The notes below the pieces were generated by a model, which saw only the letters and a program-made list of their open reading frames with translations, had not been told where the DNA came from and did no database searches. Made by a program: the position numbers and the translations under genes. From Armillaria gallica (lineage: Eukaryota; Basidiomycota; Agaricomycetes; Agaricales; Physalacriaceae): a DNA stretch of 64,000 bases. The stretch spans positions 2,170,001-2,234,000 of the forward strand of contig JBANDB010000015.1 of assembly GCA_037576215.1 (NCBI GenBank), read 5' to 3'. Positions 1-9,892 of this stretch are shown here, in pieces; the stretch's first letter is position 1, and each line of letters begins with the position of its first letter.

Positions 1-169
1 GAGTAATATTTTTTGTTCGTGTATGGTGTGCTAACTCTATTCTGATAGGTATTTTGTGCCGAGACGATGTATCTTCATGCTGTGAGCACATGAGGTTAAT
101 GCCACGAGGATTGTAAGTGATGTCCTCGATCATGGCCTCATATAGACTAACATTCTGACCAGAACGTTC

Positions 170-526
170 TTGAGATATCAATGTTGTGGAATGCGAGTGC
201 CATCTCTTACTGATTGCAGGCGCAGTTTAGCTCAAGACGACGAGCAGTCAAGTTCAACTTCCCAGAATCTCCCACGTCTAGCTTTTACTTTCACCTACAG
301 TCACAATATGGTTTCTCTTGACCCCGCTCACGAAGCTATCACCGACGACGAAACCGAGACCATAGATGAAGCAGTTGCCGCACTCGCCACAGAAGAGCTC
401 AGGAAGAAGACTGAGATACAATGCGAGCACTACCTTAAACACCACCTGCTCACCAATGATCGGAAAGGTGGTACGTTGAAAGGCCGACGTGTTCAAACAT
501 TCCAAGCCGAACTGACATTGCTGTAG
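170..526 (+). CDS. Unassigned open stretch upstream of the AAA relic
   Basis: A 118-codon open frame, rich in acidic residues in the middle (TDDETETIDEAVAALA) with a basic C-terminal part. It may be an N-terminal exon of the decayed AAA ATPase that follows, because it lies on the same strand just before the first recognisable fragment. There is no recognised domain, and it may be non-coding. Confidence 0.2.
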   Translation: MRYQCCGMRVPSLTDCRRSLAQDDEQSSSTSQNLPRLAFTFTYSHNMVSLDPAHEAITDDETETIDEAVAALATEELRKKTEIQCEHYLKHHLLTNDRKGGTLKGRRVQTFQAELTLL

Positions 527-599
527 TTGATCCTTCCCTCATGTTGTCTCATTGGAGCAAAATCCTCGTTTCGGTCCTTAGGTAGACATTCATATATCT

Positions 600-2860
600 A
601 CCTCAAACCGATATAACTTTGACCTCATTTTCAGATATCTTTATGGAACCGATTTTTTCAGTCGATGCCCAATGTACACAGTTGTAGATTTCTTCCCTGA
701 CCCTGAAGACACTCAGAGAGAAATTGAACTATGCAATGTCCGTGGTGTCCTCAGAAGCAAATCACACGAAAGAAGATATTCTGGTCCTCTTGATAAATTT
801 AGGTACATGTGGTCTGAACAAGAGTATGTGCGCTAGTAATATCTACCACCGGTGTACTGAGATCCTCCGTAGAACTCCCCGAGTCCGACATTCTACCACT
901 AGTGGCCGATATCGCTGAGCATCTTGGCGTGTTGGTGGGATATGTCGAGGAACAATTCCGGTCAACTTCCTCTCCTGATCTGTTTGTTATTAGGGCTCAT
1001 CGGTTGGAGTGGGTGACGAGCTACGGACATATCGAAGTCGACCTGCCAGTTCTTATTCCGACGTGAGAGCGCTAGAGAACTTATATTGTGACAGGCTCCA
1101 ATATTTTTTCGAACCCGGTCATCATGTCTCCATGTTGGACACCAGTGGTCTACCGGTTAGTAACTTGAATAAATTCGTTATGTCAAAGACTCACTTGCAG
1201 GGCAATAGGTTGCCTTTGTGATCAAAAAGAGATCCTACGAGACATGAGTGCTGTGTTCCTAACTGATCATCCACGAATGAAATGCCTCTTTCAAGTATAG
1301 ATAATGTCCACCTCCTCCACGTTTCATGCTACGGGTTGTACTGGGACGGCTATGCGTACGACCATGGAAAAATAGAGGCTCAAATCAAATTGTTTAAGGT
1401 GAGTTTGGAAGCTATCAGAAACACCAATTGTAGTTGATACGGATCTTAGAGAACGACAGAAGCATCCTCTCTTTCAATCGTCCATCTCACCCCGGCGTTG
1501 AAAAGCTAATTAGTATGTCAAGCTACGGGTTGCTATTTGTGGACTAACATTCCGTTGCAGAGCGAGGTCGCATTTATGCCAGTTTCTCAGGGCGGTACTA
1601 TACATCCTGTAAGGCCAACCGTCGACTTCATTCTTACTTAATGTTGACTAGTCACTGTTTAGATGAAGGAAGGGGTCAGCATGCATACTTATCCTCCTTT
1701 GCGGCTACCTCAATGATTCTTCAGGAAAGAGTTGTTGTCGACGTACCGACAATCAGTCGGGCTACATACGTGATCCGTGAGTGGTGTTATCCCTTGTATG
1801 AAGAGCAGCTCCTCCTACTTCCCACCAAAGTATACTTTAGGAACCAAAGAGTGGACTAAATTTTTGGTCGAGGATCTGAAACCAGTCGTATTTTGATGAG
1901 AATGCCTGGGATCATCTGGTCCTTGATGAAGATATCAAAGTGCGTTCCTTTAAACTGCTTCACATGCCATGCATGCTCATATCTTCATATCTCGTAAAAG
2001 ACTGTTATGAAAGGACTCGTCGAAGTGACAAAGATTTCCAATTCTTCCTCCCAAATCATCACCGATGTTATATCTGGTAAAGGAGGCCGTTTGGTATTGC
2101 AGCGATTCACATCGTTTATCTTATATTCACTGACTGGTCTTTGTAGATTTCTGTTCTCCATGGCCCGCCCGGAACAGGTATGCCGTTTTTGAGCGTCCGT
2201 TCATTCTACAGACGCGATCTTCTGAGCTCCCATCATCGCTATGTGGTCTGGAATGCAGTGTTCTGAGTGTTCTGAGTGTCAGTTCTCATTGGCGTACTTT
2301 AGAGCAACAATGAACCAATCTTTAGGTTGGCCATAGCCTGGGATGCTGTTCTTTTGATTGACAAGGCAGACGTACGTGCAGATTCTATCTGAACACTCAA
2401 TTTCCAATCTATCTCTGCGACAGGTTTACTTAGAACACCACCTTCATGAAGTGAGTTCCGCCTCTCTAGAGCATGAACCCGAAGGTAGAGATCTAAACAC
2501 CCATCAGCTGCAACGCAATGCTTTGGTCTCTGTTGCCTTTCGTGTTCTTGTTTGTCATCGTGGTGTCGATTTCTTGACAACAAATCGGATCAGCTCAGCT
2601 CATTCGACGAAGCATTTCTCTCTCGATTATCAATTGGTATGTTCTTGACTTTGAATTTGTTTGACAATACTAAACCTGGACCTCGTGTAGCTATCAAGTA
2701 TCGTGAATGAGATGGCGCAGGAAGACATGCTGTCTGGCGCAAATTCTTTGAAATGGCTGGATCTACTATCGTCGAAGATAGAATGGTCTCTGTCGAGAAG
2801 GGATCAGGCAAGGGTCTCTCGGGAGTTCAGTCTAGGGGCGGGCAGCGTACGTATACACGC
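600..2860 (+). pseudogene. Decayed fungal AAA+ ATPase (DUF7025/AAA type)
   Basis: Fragments in order on + match the layout of large fungal AAA ATPases that have an N-terminal DUF7025-like part. About 900-1050 reads as EHLGVLVGYVEEQFRST and SYGHIEVDL. About 1560-1720 reads as RGRIYASFSGRYY and then ERVVVDVPTI. The P-loop at about 2155-2180 reads HGPPGTG but is followed by M-P instead of K-T/S. Walker B near 2335-2370 reads AWDAVLLIDKADV (K for the usual E). Sensor-1 near 2510-2590 reads LQRNALVSVAF and FLTTNR. About 2692-2760 reads KYRE-stop-DGAGRHAVWRKFFEMAG, with an in-frame TGA at 2713-2715. The segment between Walker A and Walker B is shortened. Family recognition is firm; exon borders are not. 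It is almost certainly inactive. Confidence 0.75.
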
Positions 2861-2869
2861 TTGAACACC

Positions 2870-3640
2870 CGTAAACAACTGGCTAACAGCTGTCCAAACA
2901 GGTAAAACGAGGGACTGCTGTCAAGAAACCTGTTTAGAAGCGACAAATGTACAATATAGATTGAGTGGATGTAGGATGACAACCCTCTCCTCGCTAAAGT
3001 CTTTGGTACTCCCTGCGCAGTCCACAGTCTTTGGGCATCCAGATGAAAGAAAACTTTCGTTTCGATCCCGAATACATGAACGTGAATCATGGTGAGTACT
3101 TGAATCGGCATACTGAAGCGAAATGCTTACCGCGTGGTTGTTGTAGGTTCCTATGGATCTCTTCCTCGATGACTGATGCACTGCTCTATCCGACAAGATT
3201 GAAGCCATTCCGGAGCTGTACATGCGATGGAGCTACCAGCGTAGGCTCATCGCTGGTAATGCGAGAAAGTCGCCAGCTTGATCGGAGTCAGGGATGTAGC
3301 GGATGTTCAAGAACTAAGCGGCTAGCCAAATGTGTACGACACAGAGGCAAGTTTGAGTGATGTTTGTGAAATCAAGTCCCCACAAACTAACAATGCTTTT
3401 GGGTGACCGGTAGATTGCCGGTATGATTGCCGGTATAGCCGCTGGAAGGAGACCGAGCACACGCGGTGGCTGTGTACTGCAGGCGCTTGGATGGACTGGT
3501 GGGCGTTTCTGGTATATGAGTGTGCTCCGTCAACTGATCCAGAATCGTTTTCAGATTTGCATGTACAATAAAATGGTATGAATATAATACAATAAAATGG
3601 TATGAGATAAAACGGTGCCTGCGTATACTGCAATTATTCA
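2870..3640. other. Interval without a recognisable intact gene
   Basis: Short frames on + at about 3030-3110 and 3150-3240 (including KENFRFDPEYMNVNHG and SDKIEAIPELYMRW) may be the last degraded pieces of the AAA gene or of a neighbour. 3360-3640 is AT-rich and contains two nearly identical AATAAAATGGTATGA stretches about 25 bp apart. No gene is supported. Confidence 0.4.
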
Positions 3641-3748
3641 AGAAATATTGGTATCATGGGGGGACAGGCTGATATGATCATGACTAGTGAGTTAACGGTG
3701 AGTGGATACCGATGCCAATGCTTGAGACAAAGATTACTTACCTTGACC

Positions 3749-4486
3749 CTAGCGGACGAAATGATACTGTGCCCTGAACGCTCCAAATGACAGATGAATG
3801 TCCGCGCCCACGATGCGAACGTCGCCATTCTCGAGGTCGGTGAGCTCCAGGACGATAGATACGTGCTCCCCAAAATCATGTCCCATCGAGACGCTGAAGT
3901 TTCCTCTCGAGAGAACGACCTCAACCCTCAACAAGGAGCCTTCCACGTCGATATACCCTACGACGGTCAACCGGCTGCCCAAGCGTGCGAAGGTAAACTG
4001 CTGTGGGTAGGATGGTTTGGAGTCTCAGGTCAAGGTCGTAGTCAGTGATACCGGTTGCGCATCGAGAACAGCGGGCGAGAGATTGTCACTACGCCAGAGG
4101 GAGGATTTAGGAGGATTCAGGAGGGAAAGACAGAGCATCTACGTACAGCTCAATTTCCTCGAACGAGCTAGTTGCATGGTGTTCGTCGTTGGTGTGGCTC
4201 ATACTTCTAGGACACTGTCAGTTCAACATCTGACAAAAAATCTGTCGCATACCTGACGATGTCGCTATGCCAGAGCTTTGAGGTGCTTTGAGGTGGGAAG
4301 GACAGAGCAGATACGTACAGCTCAATGTCCTCGAATGAGCGAGTGGCCTATGGTTCGTCGTTGGCGTTGCTTACACTTCTGGGACACCGTCAGTTCAAGG
4401 TCTGACAAAAAAACCGTCACATACCTAGCGATTTCGCGGCCGATTGCAAGGATGATGATGGAGGGCGAGAAAAGCTGTGTGGGCAT
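3749..4486 (-). CDS. Hypothetical small protein, spliced, unknown function
   Basis: Read on the minus strand, a first exon starting at 4486 (MPTQLFSPSIIILAIGREIA) is followed by a possible GTATGT intron. An exon containing SFEEIELY follows, then an intron of about 140 nt ending in CCCACAG, and a last exon of about 85 codons (QFTFARLGSRLTVVGYIDVE through LENGDVRIVGADIHLSFGAF) that stops at TAG 3749. The last exon has strong alternating hydrophobic pattern and looks like a beta-rich fold. The SFEE/SFED exon is present twice in tandem, and the downstream copy keeps the cleaner frame. No known family was recognised. Confidence 0.35.
4123..4438. repeat. Imperfect tandem duplication, period about 171 bp
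   Basis: 4123-4268 and 4294-4438 share long stretches such as ACGTACAGCTCAAT, TCGTCGTTGG, GTCAGTTCAA and TCTGACAAAAAA, with scattered substitutions. The repeat carries an exon and intron boundary of the small minus-strand gene, so the gene's 5' part has been doubled. Confidence 0.75.
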
Positions 4487-4499
4487 GGGAGTTGTATGC

Positions 4500-5050
4500 C
4501 ACTGGCATGTTGACGTCGTCGCGAGCTGAGCTTATGGAGAATTACTTAGTGGAGACGTCTTTGCACCTCCTGCAGAGACATCTCCTCACCTACTGTCTTC
4601 AGTTCAGAAATAGATTTGCTATATGATCACAATTGATTCAATTTGGATTTCTAATTGATAAAAAAATAGTTCAGGCACTGACCACGTGGTGGCAATGCAG
4701 GCCCTGTTGCAAATTGCAAAGCCACCGTAGAGGCCTTATCTCCACCACTTCCTCTCTCCTTTTCTCCCATAGCTTCATGTCATGTCCTCTCAGGCTGATC
4801 CTCATATCTTATTAGCGCCTCTCCCGCTGTCATACGCCTCATCGTCGACTTTACGAAATGGGACGGGTTTGGTCTCGTGAGCGGTTTGAAGGTCAGCAGT
4901 GTGGCGATACTCAATCCGCTTTAGGCGAGGGATTGCCGTCGACGAGGTGGTGGAATACAAGGTGCGTCTGACTTTCTTCTCTTTTTCTGCTTTTCTCATC
5001 ATGTTACGCAGTGAACCGTCCGTTACCTTGAGGTATTCGCCCTGAAAACG
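4500..5050. other. Interval without a supported gene
   Basis: Short frames occur on both strands but none shows a recognisable motif. A polypyrimidine-rich stretch (CTCTCCTTTTCTCCC) lies near 4755. Nothing can be annotated with support. Confidence 0.4.
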
Positions 5051-5306
5051 CCGCCTGTTACACAGACGGATCCATTTCTATCCGACACATACTGATTGCA
5101 TCCTTCGGTTTTACTGAAGGTGTTTTCTGTACTACGTGCTATCGCCCGCCTGTTACACGGGCGGATCCTCTCTCTGTTAGACATGTACTATAAAAAATTT
5201 CTATTCGACACGTACTGACTGCATCCTTCGGTTTTGCTGAAGGTGTTGTCTTTACTATGTGCTATCACCCGCATGTTACATGGGCGGATCCTCTCTCTGT
5301 TCGACA
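5050..5306. repeat. Tandem repeat with two built-in hairpins
   Basis: Two units of about 110-120 bp (about 5075-5186 and 5198-5304) plus a partial unit at 5050. Each unit holds a palindrome CCTTCGGT-TTT-ACTGAAGG (one G-T pair, loop varies) and a second one of the form CCCGC-TGTTACA-GGGCGG. In the second palindrome both arms change together between units: CCGCCTGTTACACGGGCGG against CCCGCATGTTACATGGGCGG. It lies just downstream of the integrase-type gene's stop. Confidence 0.7.
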
Positions 5307-5339
5307 TCGATAACAAATGTGATTTAACTCTAAAGACGA

Positions 5340-7235
5340 CTACAAATCGGGTGGTAGAGCCTGGCCCGAAGGTGACAGGATCGAGGTCATGATAGCGAGC
5401 CCGTGAATCCAACGCAAACGGCAGTATTCCATCCGTCGGTCGACATCTGGTACAACCGCATTGAGTCGAGCGTCAAACTGGACCAACTGCTCTGGGGAGA
5501 AGGGGTTATTGGGCGGTTTGCAAGCGATGTAGGCCAGGTTTCGAGGAACTGAACCGTACCAACAGATACTACACGTTAGCCGTTGTCGACTGTCTACTGG
5601 GATATAACGCACCACTGTCAGGAGCCTCAATACGGACACGTTGATGAGCTTGCAGCTGCCGTAGCATGTCTTCGTTGAGTCCCATATTAGGAACAGCTGC
5701 AAAGGGAGCGACACGACGAGGATCATCAGCTGTAAGATGTTCGAGACCACGAGCACCATGGAGAAGCTGACTTTCCATCCACATCTGGAGAGGAGAGGCT
5801 CGGCGTCCCTTGAGGGACATCTTATGGTTATTCCAGTGCTCGGCCCAGGTGTTGGCATCGGAATCGATATGCGCCAGGAAGAGATGATGCAGGAGCCAGA
5901 TATGTCGGTTGAGGTGGGGATTCAGAGAGTGGTGATGTTCGAGGCTCTGAAAGAAGATTTTCCACTTGTTGGAAAAGCCGGTATTGGTGTCGACCCACAT
6001 TCGCTCAACGTGAGTGTTATGGACCGATCTGAGAAGACAGTTTGGGTGAGTATAGAGGGAGATGGGTGGGAAAGAAAGCTGACCGGCCCCAGATATATGA
6101 ACCATGGGAAACTCCGCGATAATTCTCCATCCATTGGGCGACGTATAGGTTCTCAAGACCGCAATCACCTCGGATACAACTGGGTACTCCCCACCGGAGG
6201 GTGGTATCGAGGAAGAGCTGAAGGACACTAACAGGTCGGTTGTTGTTGTGTGCACGGATACCGACTGCAGCGCGTGCGCAACCGTCCACGAACAGATGCA
6301 GAACGATTTTCCATCGGATAAGATCTATGGGGGAAACCTATTAGCGGGATGCACACGGGGGAAGAAAAAACTGACTGTGATTGCCATCATGATGCCAATA
6401 CGAATTGGCTCCTGGAACACAGTAGGCCGTACGAGCGACTGGCCGTCGATGGAATGGAGGAGGAGGACTGTGTACGCGAAGGCAGGAAGCATCAATACGA
6501 TCCCGTGAAACTCGTAATCCCTGACTGACGAGGGCGCCTGAGATCAGACCGCGACCATAATTAGGATAGTCCCGGAGAATAGCGGCCATGACGGTGTCAA
6601 GTTCTTCATCGCTGAGAGATGACATAGTGGGAAGGGACGAATGGTGGCGATAATGGGCTCTGCCGGTTTCATCGATGAAATCGAGTTGACGCGGAGCGAG
6701 GCCATGAGGAACGAAGCCCCATCCAAGTTGGTAGCGCCGTATAGTTCGTGGGTGAAACCCAAGAAGTGTGGCGATTTTGGCAGCGGAACCATGGCCATAG
6801 CTTTCAGTGAGTGCATGCAAATTCTGCCTGTCGATGGCAGCACGTGGACGGCTGCCGCGACCAGTATACTGGAGGGATCCCTGGACAAGAATAGGCGGCT
6901 GTTTGGGAGGATCGGAGGAGGTTAGAGCGGCCTCCCGTAGGAGGTGACGGATATTGTGTATACCGACGTCAATGTTGGAACGAGAGGTGGTATCAAGCAG
7001 GTTTCGATGCTGGGGGGCGACAACGATTGGAAAACATATGAGCAAGACGAATGTCTGGACTAATGTTAGGACGTACCAGTCGATACACATTTTCAAAATG
7101 AGCAACCTCGTTGGTTTGGAGATGCAGCCGATGGGGGTCGCCTCGACCAGCTTGAACGACCTGGTTCACAGAATGGGTGAGAAGTCCCCAAGAAGTTGCC
7201 AGCCGGCTGAGAATGATGGAGACATCTACAGGCAT
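5340..7235 (-). CDS. DDE-type integrase core protein, transposon-derived, intact
   Basis: Five exons (7235-7077, 7009-6376, 6324-6084, 6028-5613, 5548-5340) join at GT-AG borders in the right phase into 552 residues. Recognisable blocks are a helix-turn-helix-like region near residues 120-145 (AAKIATLLGFHPRTIRRY), then WHHDG with D261, FVDG, RGDCGLEN with D318, and HVERMWVD with E353. This gives a D-56-D-34-E spacing typical of retroviral-type integrase cores. The protein matches a fungal family of integrase-core-domain proteins seen in many Agaricomycetes; no gag, protease or reverse transcriptase is adjacent. The family would cut and join DNA in the nucleus. Whether this one is mobile or a domesticated host gene cannot be told. 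Start chosen at the ATG that opens a full 53-codon first exon. Confidence 0.82.
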
Positions 7236-7370
7236 TGCATGAAGAGAAGATGGGGCAGGCGGGCGTTGGGGACGGGATGGTGGTCGGAAAACGTACCTTT
7301 GCGACTATGTGATCATAACGCACGCGGCGAAGCCTGAAACAGGAGAGATGTAAAACAATAATCCTGATAA

Positions 7371-7907
7371 TCACAGCCAAGCCAACGATTTGATTGTGTG
7401 GCGGCATGTAAAGGGGCTGATTTCAGGAAAGGTCCTTGTAAATCGGTAATAAGCGTGATAGAGGCGTGACAGTAGGACACGGAATGCCACTGAAGGCCAC
7501 GGATGGGCACTGAATTCAGAAGCATGTTTGCCATGGGTGTGCACGATTCTTTGAGTACAGAAAAGTGATGGTAGGCGATGTGTTTGTGTACTGTAATATA
7601 GATTATAAGACGTCTTTATGCCGTGGTCATGAATGGCCATGAATAGCCACCAGTGACCAGTCGTGGTCACCAAAGGCCACGGGATGCCATGGGATTCCAC
7701 TGATGACCACCGGCTACCACGGAAAAAGGTGGGTTTTGTCCAAGGAAGCTGCAGATACATATCCTCTGCATCGTAGTCAAATCCGTCGCCGTCGTCGACT
7801 CTAAGGATCATGCCGTCGTGTACTGGGTGCCTGTGAGCAAGCCATTCAATATCAAAATCATGACTATGTACCTTTAAAAGCGGAAAGGACTCAAGTCGCT
7901 TGCACAC
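7371..7907 (-). CDS. Open frame overlapping the 10-bp repeat, doubtful
   Basis: 178 open codons. The first 65 or so (MCKRLESFPLLKVHSHDFDI and an acidic DDGDGFDYDAED stretch) could be a real exon. The rest is a translation of the decamer repeat (H, W, P, M rich). No domain is recognised. Confidence 0.15.
   Translation of the reverse strand: MCKRLESFPLLKVHSHDFDIEWLAHRHPVHDGMILRVDDGDGFDYDAEDMYLQLPWTKPTFFRGSRWSSVESHGIPWPLVTTTGHWWLFMAIHDHGIKTSYNLYYSTQTHRLPSLFCTQRIVHTHGKHASEFSAHPWPSVAFRVLLSRLYHAYYRFTRTFPEISPFTCRHTIKSLAWL
7461..7510. repeat. Decamer repeat, left block (5 units)
   Basis: Five consecutive 10-mers, each ending in a variant of GRCAC/GCCAC (CGTGAC, GGACAC, GCCAC, GCCAC, GGCAC). The phase is exactly 10 bp. 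Confidence 0.7.
7621..7720. repeat. Decamer repeat, right block (10 units)
   Basis: Ten consecutive 10-mers end in GTCAT, GCCAT, GCCAC, ACCAG, GTCAC, GCCAC, GCCAT, TCCAC, ACCAC and ACCAC. A rough consensus is NNNNRNCCAY. Period is exactly 10 bp with no drift. The 110 bp between the two blocks lacks the motif. Confidence 0.75.
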
Positions 7908-7914
7908 AACCAGT

Positions 7915-8460
7915 TAAATCTGTTCAGAGCACACAGTAAGCATACAGAAAAGAAGGCGCAGGTATCAAAAGAATTCAATGGTGAGAATCAGCGAGCACCA
8001 CGGTCCACTCGTTCTGGAAATTCCTGCATCTGAGGGTCTGGTAATGTCAAGAGTAAGAATAAAAGAGAAGGAGGGAGGGAAGGGAATAAGGGAAGTGGGG
8101 GCTGGAATTCAAACCAAAAATTTACCCAGCTGTCATAGCCAAATACCTACCCCGAAATGCCAGTGGTACAGAGAAAGCTCAAGGCTAGATCGAAAACAAA
8201 GGCTCGACTTCGGCAATCGGCCCGGATCTCGCTTCTGTTTCAACAACCTGCTCCCATTTACGAGGGAGGCATTACAGCTGTGATCAATCTTGATTTGCGT
8301 CCAAATGCAGAGGGAAGTAATAGAAGGAGAACCAGCGGCCCTTGAAAACACAATGAATACAGGAGATTCAAATCGGACGTGCTAGTGTTGACTAGGAAGA
8401 CGATAGTCGCTTCGGAATTCATTGCATTAACTGATGCGTATCAATACACAGAGCGCCATG
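7915..8460 (+). repeat. Dispersed repeat R1, copy 1
   Basis: Over 500 bp closely resembles 23090-23670: both share CTGGAAATTCCTGCATCTGA, CAGCTGT(C/T)ATAGCCAAATAC, CTTCGGCAATCGGCCCGGAT and GTGTTGACTAGGAAGA. Near 8308 a short frame begins MQREVIEGEPAALENTMNTG. It is the wreck of an unidentified mobile or multicopy sequence. Confidence 0.75.
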
Positions 8461-9060
8461 TCGCACATGGGTATCGTCACGTTGGGAGATCTGAGCCACG
8501 GGGTGGTGCAAAGACAAACGATGCCAAAAAATGGGGGATATACCAGCCTTGCCGCTGATGCAAAATTTGCCGATATGCAGCAAGTTCCGTGTTGTACGAC
8601 CTCGTCTTCCCAAACCCCCACATCCAAACCTCTCAAAGTGCCGTATTTATCAAAATTGTTTGACCTCAACCAGTCCAGAATTGCGCCCGCTAGAATATCA
8701 CGAACGGCGCGTCGTAGGTGATCATTGATGGAAGATGTCCATGGCACCATATTCAACTTGTCCTCTCGTTGCTGGGATACCTGAGCCGCTAGCTTGAGGA
8801 TCGTGGTCAGAGCATCACTGAACTATAGGACGTGGCAGATGTGAAAGGGTCGAAGCATTCGACTACTGTGGCTGCGAGGTTTGGAAGTGTTGAAGCCTTG
8901 CGCTTGGAATTGAAGATGGAGAGTCGATCCAAGTTCGTCGCCGCTGCAATGTTACGATTCAACACGAGTGCACAGAAAATCTGCGAACTATCGTACCTCT
9001 GGACTAAATCCTGCATGTCGTGTCAGACGTGCGTGCTAGGAGGATGTGCCATTTCCATTG
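8427..9060 (-). pseudogene. Kinase-like gene fragment (N-terminal part)
   Basis: On the minus strand 9016-8860 reads NLAATVVECFDPFTSAT. Then 8756-8560 reads PWTSSINDHLRRAVRDI and a shifted DVGVWEDEV region. These match the N-terminal third of the kinase-like gene at 27.98 kb (DLAATVIKRFEPFTST; PWLSSIDDHLRLAVRDI). The catalytic part is absent. The fragment abuts repeat R1. Confidence 0.75.
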
Positions 9061-9139
9061 ATGCATTGGTCGCGGTGCAAGAGTGCTGTAAGGGGTGACA
9101 CCCTAACTATATCTAATACCCCATCTATGAGAAGTACCT

Positions 9140-9162
9140 CGGCATCGGCCTCGCCGATGCCG
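9140..9162. repeat. Perfect inverted repeat (10-bp arms, 3-nt loop)
   Basis: Arms CGGCATCGGC and GCCGATGCCG around CTC. It is GC-rich and sits in AT-rich surroundings. It could be a mobile-element end or a terminator-like hairpin. No CTRR 3' end typical of helitrons follows within about 12 nt. Confidence 0.7.
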
Positions 9163-9169
9163 TTATATA

Positions 9170-9890
9170 CCATGCACAGCATTAGTAATTAGTAGTCTTT
9201 ATCTTGTACACCCAACGTAGTTGATCAATATACTTGGTCTAAGCTACGTCGCGTATCGCAAGACTAAGTACTCTTACACTTTTTTTTAGCTTTTCCAGCT
9301 GTATTCAGCAACTACCAATCCCCCTCAACCTAAATTTCCAGAATTTTCGTTTTCCACATCTGACACATCACTTAGCCAATGTGGGCCATTGCGAGCACGG
9401 CAGGTACAATTCCAAAAGCCAGACACATTTTACAGTGGTCAGTATTCACTACAAAGATTTCAAGGCCTATGAATATGAGATCCCCGATGGGAACATCTAG
9501 CAATTGAGTCTATGTCAATTTTATAGTAGCAGGCGGTGGTGCAATGGCATCTCGAGATATGATGGGAAGGTCGTTGACTGGCTCCAGATCTAAGTCTCCT
9601 TGTATATGGAAGCCCAGCTAAGGCAAGAGTCGGGCATCCATCCGCTAGGAACATAAGGCGACCGCACTATGTCGCATCAATATACTTTGACGGCCAACTT
9701 GACGACAACGGCCCCTGCTCGCTTTATGTATATGTTGTCTTCTCTTCTATGTTCTGGCGCTCGATCTAAGCTCGTACTAGAGTGTTTGATGATATCAATT
9801 CTTGAACGTAATATAGACCGTCGGTATGTATTATATTGGGGCGAGCTGCAAGTTACGTGGGAAGGCTCATGCAGCTATCTTGTTGTTTAT
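9170..9890. other. Interval without a supported gene
   Basis: AT-rich, with only short frames on both strands and no recognised motifs. Confidence 0.4.
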
Positions 9891-9892
9891 CC

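Noticed and set aside
5737..6255. Long + strand frame (164 codons) at 5737-6231
   Set aside because: Antisense shadow of integrase exon 4; no motifs of its own.
7621..7720. Decamer repeat considered as CRISPR-like array
   Set aside because: Units are 10 bp and degenerate, with no spacer-repeat structure, and the genome is eukaryotic.
9140..9162. Hairpin as rho-independent terminator
   Set aside because: No U-tract follows and such terminators do not apply to fungal nuclear genes.
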